Shown here piece by piece: positions 1 to 5,553 of a stretch of DNA of 20,371 nt. The position numbers and the translations under genes are program-made. How positions within the stretch are numbered: the stretch's first letter is position 1; every line of letters starts with the position of its first letter. The DNA comes from Candidatus Hydrogenedentota bacterium (GTDB lineage: Bacteria > Hydrogenedentota > Hydrogenedentia > Hydrogenedentales > CAITNO01). The stretch is from the NCBI GenBank assembly GCA_029554925.1, contig JAKPUV010000586.1, positions 1 to 20,371 of the forward strand, read 5' to 3'. Below the pieces are notes generated by a model. It saw only the letters and a list, made by a program, of their open reading frames with translations, was not told the DNA's origin and did no database searches.

Positions 1-21
1 GTCCGCGCGCGGGGCGCGGAC
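1..21. other. GC-rich hairpin just upstream of purO
   Basis: Bases 1-8 (GTCCGCGC) pair perfectly with bases 14-21 (GCGCGGAC) around a 5-base loop. No T-run follows, so it is not a classical + strand intrinsic terminator. It ends 5 bases before the purO Shine-Dalgarno sequence AGGAGG at 27-32. It could be the end of an upstream terminator, a transcript-leader hairpin or an operator. The window edge prevents a choice. Confidence 0.4.
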
Positions 22-38
22 ACCACAGGAGGATCCGC

Positions 39-686
39 ATGTACATCGGACGCATCGTGAGCGTGGCCCGGACCCTTGACGACCGCCTGTGCGCGGCGTA
101 CCGCGTTTCCAGCAGGTCGTTTCCCAACCGCACCGCCGTGGCCGGGGAGGGCAAGGTGAGTATTGTGCCAAAGCCCGGGCACGAAATGGACGTGTACAAG
201 AACCCCTACATCGCCTACAACTGCGTGCGCATCGTGCGCAACGGCGATGTGGCGGTGGTGACCAACGGCAGCCAGACCGACGGCATCGCGGAAAAGATTG
301 ACCAGGGCATGCCCCCGCGCGACGCCCTGGCGCTGGTCTCGCTGGCCCTGGACTTCGAGAAGGACAGCTACAACACGCCGCGCATCAGCGCCGTGGTGGA
401 CAAGAAGAGCAGCACGGGCTGGCTGGCCATCGTGCGCCATGACGGGCTGGAGGTGGAGCGCATTCCGCTGTACCCGGGCCGTCTGTGGTATGTGGCCACC
501 TACGAGGAGAACACGATCACCGAGGCGCGGGGGGACGAGTTTCCCGCCGAGACCCCGGAGGAGGCGTGCGACTTCATGCTTGGCGGCGGCGTTTTCGCCC
601 AGCGCGACAACCCGGTGACGGCGGTGGCCGCCATGGCCGGGTACGAGGGCTATGAAATCTTCGTGAAGGACGCGCCGGCGGTCTGA
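39..686 (+). CDS. purO: IMP cyclohydrolase, archaeal PurO type
   Basis: The 215-residue product matches the PurO family, which closes the ring of FAICAR to give IMP, the last step of de novo purine synthesis, in the cytoplasm. The N-terminus (MYIGR, then AYRVSSRSFPNR at about 20-31) is characteristic of this family, and the length is close to the usual ~200 residues. PurO is best known from archaea; most bacteria use the unrelated C-terminal domain of PurH for this step. The ATG start is well supported by a perfect AGGAGG at 27-32, six bases upstream. The gene is followed 65 bases later by purB on the same strand, which supports a purine role. I recognise the family from sequence memory; the exact orthology was not tested. 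Confidence 0.88.
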   Translation: MYIGRIVSVARTLDDRLCAAYRVSSRSFPNRTAVAGEGKVSIVPKPGHEMDVYKNPYIAYNCVRIVRNGDVAVVTNGSQTDGIAEKIDQGMPPRDALALVSLALDFEKDSYNTPRISAVVDKKSSTGWLAIVRHDGLEVERIPLYPGRLWYVATYEENTITEARGDEFPAETPEEACDFMLGGGVFAQRDNPVTAVAAMAGYEGYEIFVKDAPAV

Positions 687-751
687 AGAACCGCCGGTCC
701 GCAACCACGCGCGCGGCCACCGCGGCCCGCAAACGGGAAGGCCCGCAATTC

Positions 752-2188
752 ATGGCAAAAGACACAAGTGTCTATGTGAGCCCGCTGGTGGAGCGCTTCG
801 CCACGGCGGAAATGGCCCGCCTCTGGAGTGCCGACCGCAAGTTCTCGACCTGGCGGCGCTGCTGGGTGGCCCTGGCGGAGGCGGAGCGCGAGCTGGGCCT
901 GAACGTCACCGAGGAGCAGATCGCCGAGATGCGGGCGCACCTCGACGACATTGACTACGCGGCGGCGGAGGCCTACGAGCGCAAGACCCGCCACGATGTC
1001 ATGGCCCACATCCACGCCTTCGGCGATGTGGCGCCTCTCGCGCGGCCCATCATCCACCTCGGCGCGACAAGCTGCTATGTGGGCGACAACACGGACCTGA
1101 TCCTGATCCGCGAGGGGCTGGACCTGCTGCTGGCGAAGGCGGCCGCCGTGCTGGCGAAGCTGCGCGACTTCGCCCTCGCCCACAGGGACCTGCCCACCCT
1201 CGGCTACACGCACTTCCAGCCCGCCCAGGTGGTCACCGTCGGCAAGCGCGCCTGCCTCTGGGCGCAGGACCTCCTCCTCGACGTGCTGGAGCTGGAGGCC
1301 GTCCGCGCCGGGCTCCGCTGCCGCGGCGTCAAGGGCACCACGGGCACCCAGGCGTCGTTCATGGCCCTCTTCGACAACGACGCGGAGAAGGTGCGGCGGC
1401 TCGACCGCCTCGTCGCGGAGAAGCTCGGCTTTGACAGCGCCTTCACCATCACCGGCCAGACCTACACGCGCAAGGTGGACACGCGGGTGCTGAACGCCCT
1501 CGCGGGGATCGGCGAGTCCGCCCACAAGTTCGGCACGGACATGCGCCTGCTCCAGAACATGAAGGAGGTCGAGGAGCCCTTCGAGTCCACGCAGGTGGGC
1601 AGTTCCGCCATGGCCTACAAGCGCAACCCCATGCGCTGCGAACGTATCTGCGCCCTGTCGCGCTTCCTCATGGTCGGGCCGCTCCACGGGGGGCTGACGA
1701 CGGCGGTGCAGTGGTTCGAGCGCACCCTCGACGACTCCGCCATCCGCCGCCTGAGCCTGCCCGAGGCCTTCCTCGCCGCCGACGCCGTGCTCAACCTCTG
1801 GCTGAACGTCATGGAGAACCCGAAGGTCTACCCGAAGGTCATCGAGAAGCACCTGTGGGCCGAGCTGCCCTTCATGGCCACGGAGAACATCCTCATGGCC
1901 TGCGTGCGCCGGGGCGGCGACCGTCAGGAGCTGCACGAGGTCATCCGCCGGCACTCGCAGGCCGCGGGCGCCCGGGTGAAGGAGGAGGGAGCGGACAACG
2001 ATCTGCTGGACCGGCTCGCCGCCGACCCGGCCATCGGCATGACGCGCGACGAGATCAACGGGGCGCTGAACCTGCGCGAGTTCGTGGGCCGCGCCCCGGA
2101 GCAGGTGGTGGAGTTCCTGGAGGAGGAGGTCGCCCCGGTGATCGCCCGCCACGGCGGCGGGGGTGTCGCGTCGGACGTGCGCGTGTGA
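752..2188 (+). CDS. purB: Adenylosuccinate lyase, animal-like subfamily
   Basis: The 478-residue product is a fumarase/aspartase-superfamily lyase. PurB cleaves SAICAR to AICAR and adenylosuccinate to AMP, releasing fumarate each time. Visible motifs are RHDVMAH (H81), TLGYTHFQPAQ (H154, matching the family's catalytic acid) and the superfamily loop GSSAMAYKRNP at 283-293, with the catalytic serine in GSS. Long stretches resemble human ADSL, for example HLGATSCYVGDNTDL, GVKGTTGTQASF, QWFERTLDDSA and ELPFMATENI, and the length is close to the human enzyme's. Typical short bacterial PurB is less alike. The proline usual in SSAMPYKRNP is alanine (A288) here. A GGGAAGG lies upstream of the ATG. 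The gene is probably co-transcribed with purO and followed by a lipid kinase 22 bases downstream. Confidence 0.95.
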   Translation: MAKDTSVYVSPLVERFATAEMARLWSADRKFSTWRRCWVALAEAERELGLNVTEEQIAEMRAHLDDIDYAAAEAYERKTRHDVMAHIHAFGDVAPLARPIIHLGATSCYVGDNTDLILIREGLDLLLAKAAAVLAKLRDFALAHRDLPTLGYTHFQPAQVVTVGKRACLWAQDLLLDVLELEAVRAGLRCRGVKGTTGTQASFMALFDNDAEKVRRLDRLVAEKLGFDSAFTITGQTYTRKVDTRVLNALAGIGESAHKFGTDMRLLQNMKEVEEPFESTQVGSSAMAYKRNPMRCERICALSRFLMVGPLHGGLTTAVQWFERTLDDSAIRRLSLPEAFLAADAVLNLWLNVMENPKVYPKVIEKHLWAELPFMATENILMACVRRGGDRQELHEVIRRHSQAAGARVKEEGADNDLLDRLAADPAIGMTRDEINGALNLREFVGRAPEQVVEFLEEEVAPVIARHGGGGVASDVRV

Positions 2189-2210
2189 CGGAACCGCCGG
2201 GACAAACGGC

Positions 2211-3143
2211 ATGGCCTGTGAAGAGAAAACCGCGTTCATCGTGAACCCCCACGCCGCGCAGGGGCGCACCCGGCACGGATGGCCCCGCCTGCTCAAGAGC
2301 GTGGAGCAGCGCTTCTCCAACTTCGATGTCTTCGTGACCGAGCGGCCCTTCCACGCCGTCGAGCTGACGCAGAAGGCCCTGTGGAACGGATACACCCGCA
2401 TCGTCAGCGTCGGCGGCGACGGCACCCACTTCGAGGTGACCAACGGCTTCTTCGAGGGGGCGCGGCCCGTCAACCCCGACGCCGTCCTCTCCATCCTCCC
2501 CTACGGCACCGGGTCCGACCTCGCGCGGACCCTCGGCATCCCCACCGGCGCCCGGTCGCTGCCCCTGCTCGCCAGCGACCGCGTGGTCCGCGCCGACGTC
2601 GCCCGCATCACCTGCGCCGGCCTCGACGGCGGCGAGAACATGTGCTACTTCCTCAACACCAGCCGCATCGGCATCGGCGGCGAGGTCGTCTGGCAGGTGA
2701 ACCACAACACCAAGGCCTGGGGCGGCTTCGTCTCCTACTGCTGGGGCACCCTGCGCGCCCTCTTCGCCTACACCGACAAGCCCATGAAAATCACCATTGA
2801 CGGCGAAACCCGCGAGCAGGTCGTCAAGGAGATCATCATCGCCAACGGCTGCTACGACGGCGGCGGGATGCACATCGCCCCGAAGGCGAAGCTGGACGAC
2901 GGCCTCTTCGACATCTACATCATCGGCCCCGTCTCCCTGCTCGACGCCCTCGTCAGCCTGCCCCTCATCTACCGCGGCGGCCTCGAGTCCCGCCCGGACG
3001 TCGTCACCTTCCTCCGCGGGAAATTTATCCAGGTCGAATCCCCCGAAGAGGTCAAGATCAACACCGACGGCGAGGTCCCCGGCTACCTCCCCGCCGCCAT
3101 CGAACTCCTCCCCAAGGCCATCTCCGTCGTCACCGGCCGCTGA
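2211..3143 (+). CDS. Diacylglycerol kinase-family lipid kinase
   Basis: The 310-residue product has the DAGK catalytic fold. It begins with FIVNPHAAQGRTR near the N-terminus, which is the usual opening of the family. The nucleotide-binding motif GGDGTHFEVTNGF starts at residue 68, followed by LPYGTGSDLARTLGIP, the second conserved family motif. Such enzymes phosphorylate diacylglycerol or other membrane lipids (DgkB, YegS and related), but the substrate cannot be read from sequence. I chose the ATG at 2211 because translation from it begins just before the conserved beta strand. A GTG at 2163 would add 16 non-conserved residues that overlap purB. No strong Shine-Dalgarno is visible, so translational coupling to purB is likely. 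The hairpin at 3194-3229 closes the unit. Confidence 0.88.
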   Translation: MACEEKTAFIVNPHAAQGRTRHGWPRLLKSVEQRFSNFDVFVTERPFHAVELTQKALWNGYTRIVSVGGDGTHFEVTNGFFEGARPVNPDAVLSILPYGTGSDLARTLGIPTGARSLPLLASDRVVRADVARITCAGLDGGENMCYFLNTSRIGIGGEVVWQVNHNTKAWGGFVSYCWGTLRALFAYTDKPMKITIDGETREQVVKEIIIANGCYDGGGMHIAPKAKLDDGLFDIYIIGPVSLLDALVSLPLIYRGGLESRPDVVTFLRGKFIQVESPEEVKINTDGEVPGYLPAAIELLPKAISVVTGR

Positions 3144-3193
3144 CGGGGGAGGCGCCAATCCAGCCGGCAGGGTCCGGGGGGCGTGGCAAGCAG

Positions 3194-3229
3194 AACCCCC
3201 GGCGTCCCGGGGGCGGGACGCCGGGGGTT
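3194..3229. terminator. Shared convergent terminator hairpin
   Basis: A perfect 16-bp stem (AACCCCCGGCGTCCCG at 3194-3209 with its complement at 3214-3229) closes a GGGG loop. It lies between the stop of the lipid kinase gene and the stop of the convergent prepilin gene at 3240. Neither side has a long T-run. On the - strand the stem ends in TT followed by CTGCTTG; on the + strand GAAAAGG follows. It probably ends transcription from both sides, somewhat better for the - strand. Confidence 0.75.
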
Positions 3230-3239
3230 GAAAAGGGGC

Positions 3240-4190
3240 TTACGGAAGCAACGCACCGAAGACGTGGGAGGCCTCATGGAAGATCATGCCCCCCGCGCAC
3301 ATGGGGAACGCCGTGCCCACGGGGAGCGGCCCGCCGGTCTCGGGATTGGTCCAGGTGCCGGCAGGCCCCTGGGCGCCGGGCCACCGCATGAACTCCACAT
3401 GCCCGTCCATGAACAAAACGTTCGACCCGCCCGGCACATGGTTGAAGTGCGACGCCTCGTCGCAGATCACATCCCACATTACGGGAAGGATGGACTGCGC
3501 CTGGGCGGAGCCGCCGGGGTTGTTGATGTCCGTGATGAGGAATCGCTCAATCCCCTCGCGCAGGCGGTAGATGGTGTCGCCGCCGCCCGTTCCCGTTCCG
3601 GGAACCGACGTCTTCCAGTCCTCGTCGGCCGCGGCCGTGTTCGCTGTGATGCGCGCCGCCAGACCGTTGGCCGGGTCAAACACGCTGTCCCACAGGGCCT
3701 GGCACTTGACCGTCGTGTCCGACATGTCCGTCGTGATGGCGAAGCCCACATAGGTATAAGGGAAGTCGCCCACCTCGCAGGACTCCACGACGCCGTTGTT
3801 CGACCCCGTCCACTCGCGGAACCACGGGCTGACCGTCTCCCCCTCGTCCCACCGTTCCACGGGCGTTGCGCCGCCGATGGAGCTGGGACAGAGCAGCACC
3901 GCAAAATCGGTCAGGTACTCGGGATACAGGGTTTCCATGCTCGGCATCTGTTCCATGGCGCGGACGGACCCGTCGCAGCCCCGGGTCTTCATGGGCGGAA
4001 ACGCCCCCTTCGCCTCGTTGGCGTACATCTTGCACACGAGACCCACCTGCTTAAGGTTGTTCTGGCAGGAGGACCGCCGGGCGGCCTCGCGCGCCCGCGC
4101 CAGCGCGGGCAGCAGGATGGCGGCCAGAATGCCGATGATGGCGATCACCACCAGCAGTTCAATCAGCGTGAAACCGTGTCTGTTCTTCAT
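3240..4190 (-). CDS. Prepilin-like secreted protein with C-terminal His...DG motif
   Basis: The 316-residue product starts [20 protein letters not shown]. This is a class III prepilin signal: cleavage is expected between G and F, followed by the conserved Glu5 of the mature protein and a hydrophobic helix. The rest resembles the DUF1559/SBP_bac_10 family that is greatly expanded in Planctomycetes and relatives, including the early [13 protein letters not shown] segment and the late [14 protein letters not shown]. The common form of that motif is H-X9-DG; here I count ten residues between His and Asp. The protein is expected to be exported and assembled or anchored by a type II secretion or type IV pilus-like system. 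The ATG was chosen because the signal begins there; AAAGG lies upstream. The gene ends next to the terminator at 3194-3229. Confidence 0.9.
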   Translation of the reverse strand: MKNRHGFTLIELLVVIAIIGILAAILLPALARAREAARRSSCQNNLKQVGLVCKMYANEAKGAFPPMKTRGCDGSVRAMEQMPSMETLYPEYLTDFAVLLCPSSIGGATPVERWDEGETVSPWFREWTGSNNGVVESCEVGDFPYTYVGFAITTDMSDTTVKCQALWDSVFDPANGLAARITANTAAADEDWKTSVPGTGTGGGDTIYRLREGIERFLITDINNPGGSAQAQSILPVMWDVICDEASHFNHVPGGSNVLFMDGHVEFMRWPGAQGPAGTWTNPETGGPLPVGTAFPMCAGGMIFHEASHVFGALLP

Positions 4191-4213
4191 GGGAGAAGCC
4201 TTTCTGCAGCCGG

Positions 4214-4244
4214 GGGGAATGTCCCCAGGCCGCGGGAATGTTCC
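4214..4244. promoter_or_regulatory. Pair of GGAATGT dyads upstream of the prepilin gene
   Basis: Two short dyads, GGGGAATGTCCCC at 4214-4226 and GGGAATGTTCC at 4234-4244, share GGGAATGT and are offset by 19 bases, close to two helical turns. They lie 24-54 bases upstream of the prepilin start codon. The spacing suggests binding sites for a dimeric regulator, or simply leader structure. No recognised regulator site is claimed. Confidence 0.3.
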
Positions 4245-4297
4245 TTTGGTTGAGAATGGGTTCGCATGCCTCCACCCGAAAATAGGATGGCGGCGGC

Positions 4298-4333
4298 GCG
4301 GACGGCGGTGACAGCCGCCGTCCGCTTTTTCTT
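4298..4333 (+). terminator. Intrinsic terminator on the + strand without an obvious gene
   Basis: An 11-bp perfect stem (GCGGACGGCGG at 4298-4308, CCGCCGTCCGC at 4315-4325) with a 6-base loop is followed immediately by TTTTTCTTG, a textbook Rho-independent terminator read on the + strand. No + strand coding gene lies between 3143 and 4298; that stretch is antisense to the prepilin gene. On the - strand the stem is followed by CGCCGCC, a poor terminator tail for the CxxC-protein gene that ends at 4366. Confidence 0.7.
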
Positions 4334-4365
4334 GTTTGCGGGGGTGTGGGGGGGAGGATGGGGGG

Positions 4366-4680
4366 CTAGGCGGGCAGGGGAGGGGCGCGCACCTGCCTGG
4401 CCTGCCATTGTTGTGTGGCGGGCGTACTGGCCCGGTCATCAAAGAGCGGGAGCGGCAGTGCCACCGGTGCGGGAAGGAGCGCTGGAGCGCTCGTGACCAG
4501 GGGGCTGTGGATCAGCTTGCAGAAGGGGCAGTATTCCCTGCCGCTTTGGCTGGAACCGTCCCGATCCTCGCACAGGCCGGGGATGCTCTCATGCACCGCC
4601 GCAATCCCAAACATCAGCAGCAGGACTGCGGTGCAGCCCAAGAATGCCTGCCTAAGGGAATGTCGTCTGATCGCGCGCAT
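4366..4680 (-). CDS. Small membrane-anchored CxxC protein (DUF2946-like)
   Basis: The 104-residue product has a basic N-terminus ([11 protein letters not shown]) and a hydrophobic segment at about 12-30, which is a signal peptide or single membrane anchor. A CPFC motif follows in the middle, then a Pro/Ala-rich tail ending RAPPLPA. This layout resembles small DUF2946-type proteins, which carry a CxxC after an N-terminal hydrophobic helix and are often encoded near metal-uptake genes. No metal gene is seen here. The ATG has only a weak GCAGG upstream. A plausible sigma-70 promoter lies at 4725-4752. It may be transcribed together with the prepilin gene 175 bases downstream. The function is unknown; the alternative is a chance ORF, which the signal-like N-terminus and CxxC argue against. 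Confidence 0.6.
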   Translation of the reverse strand: MRAIRRHSLRQAFLGCTAVLLLMFGIAAVHESIPGLCEDRDGSSQSGREYCPFCKLIHSPLVTSAPALLPAPVALPLPLFDDRASTPATQQWQARQVRAPPLPA

Positions 4681-4724
4681 GAACCTGCCGACCTCGGAGC
4701 ATGTACTGACTTGAACTTGGAAAG

Positions 4725-4752
4725 TTTATCAAGGTGAACGGGAGATAATCAA
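4725..4752 (-). promoter_or_regulatory. Candidate sigma-70 promoter for the CxxC protein gene
   Basis: Read on the - strand, TTGATT (4752-4747) is separated by 16 bases from GATAAA (4730-4725). Each hexamer matches the consensus at four of six positions. It lies about 45 bases upstream of the start at 4680, in the most AT-rich stretch of this part of the window. Confidence 0.35.
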
Positions 4753-4831
4753 GCCTTCCTCTCGGAAAGCCATGTTTCCTTCTCAAGGCTGGGTGCGAGG
4801 GATGCAAAGGGATAGAAGCTACGAGGAAGGC
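4753..4831. repeat. Nine-base inverted repeat in the divergent intergenic region
   Basis: GCCTTCCTC at 4753-4761 is the exact reverse complement of GAGGAAGGC at 4823-4831. Related pieces (GAAAGCCATG near 4765 and CATGCTTTC near 4831) lie beside the arms. The 215-base gap between the divergent CxxC and lipoprotein genes is AT-richer than its surroundings. This may be a structured leader, a regulatory region or a copy of a dispersed intergenic repeat. I do not recognise an RNA family in it. Confidence 0.35.
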
Positions 4832-4895
4832 ATGCTTTCAGGCATAATGCCCAGACTAGGGTGCGCCGTGCGGGCGGGCCAACAAAGGAATATCC

Positions 4896-5486
4896 ATGAA
4901 ACCGAACTTCCCGGCATCCCTTCTGCCGTCTGGCATGGTGTGGGCGCTCTTGGGTGCGCTCATGACCGGCTGTTCCGTGACTTCCGATTTCGCGGTTGTG
5001 GAAGATCAGACCCTGCCGGGGCTTCCGTTGCCCGTACCGCTGGTTGGGGTGCCCCTGGTGCCCGGGTTGTCCTGTAATCTGCCCAACGAGGCGGCGCTCG
5101 ACCAGGCGGTGGAGGACGCCATTGGTGCCTGCCTCGCCAAGATATTCACAGTGAAGGAGGCAATGCTGCTCTCGCTGCAGATTTCGGTGAAGGAGGACAG
5201 CCCCGGTGATTTTTCCGGAATCAAGCGGCTCACGTTGACGCTGCACACCCTGGACACCGACGGACTGCGTTTGGGGCAGATTCCCCTGGGCGGCGCGGAG
5301 AACCCCGAAGGGTTTGGGCCCCGCGTGGAGCTTCCCGTGGATCCTCCCGTGGACATCGTCGGGTTTCTCCGGTCTGGGGCAGACTGCGGCGCCCTCGCCA
5401 TCGCCGCCGATGGACAGTATCCCGGGCAGAACGTCACCTTCGATGTGCGCGCGCGGGTTAAAATCCGCCCCGGGTTCCGGCGCTAA
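4896..5486 (+). CDS. Lipoprotein of unknown function
   Basis: The 196-residue product has an N-terminal hydrophobic stretch ending in a lipobox, LMTGC, with the lipidated cysteine at residue 26. It should be anchored in the membrane facing the periplasm. The mature part carries a Pro/Leu/Val-rich segment (LPGLPLPVPLVGVPLVPG), then what look like beta strands (KRLTLTLHTLDTD, VTFDVRARVKI near the end). I do not recognise the family. The start is well supported by AAAGGA seven bases upstream. The asparagine-synthetase-like gene follows 67 bases later on the same strand, so co-transcription is likely. A long reading frame on the opposite strand was judged a shadow because this frame has the ribosome site and the lipobox. 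Confidence 0.75.
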   Translation: MKPNFPASLLPSGMVWALLGALMTGCSVTSDFAVVEDQTLPGLPLPVPLVGVPLVPGLSCNLPNEAALDQAVEDAIGACLAKIFTVKEAMLLSLQISVKEDSPGDFSGIKRLTLTLHTLDTDGLRLGQIPLGGAENPEGFGPRVELPVDPPVDIVGFLRSGADCGALAIAADGQYPGQNVTFDVRARVKIRPGFRR

Positions 5487-5553
5487 ACGCCGCCGTGTCC
5501 AAGCCGATGCAGCATTATGCGGGCGCGCGCAGGTGCCCGGCGGGGAGAAGAGA

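Noticed and set aside
650..2494. A 614-codon - strand open frame opposite purB
   Set aside because: purB on the + strand is unmistakable; the antisense frame is a codon-bias shadow.
4740..4895. Possible riboswitch, suggested by GCAAAGG and ACTAGGG pieces resembling fragments of the GEMM (cyclic di-GMP) family
   Set aside because: The pieces are not in the order or spacing needed for the fold and no matching stems could be drawn.
5314..5553. Longer N-terminus for the asparagine-synthetase-like protein
   Set aside because: It would overlap the lipoprotein gene out of frame and adds Pro/Ser/Arg-rich sequence without family similarity. The ATG at 5554 has a good ribosome site.
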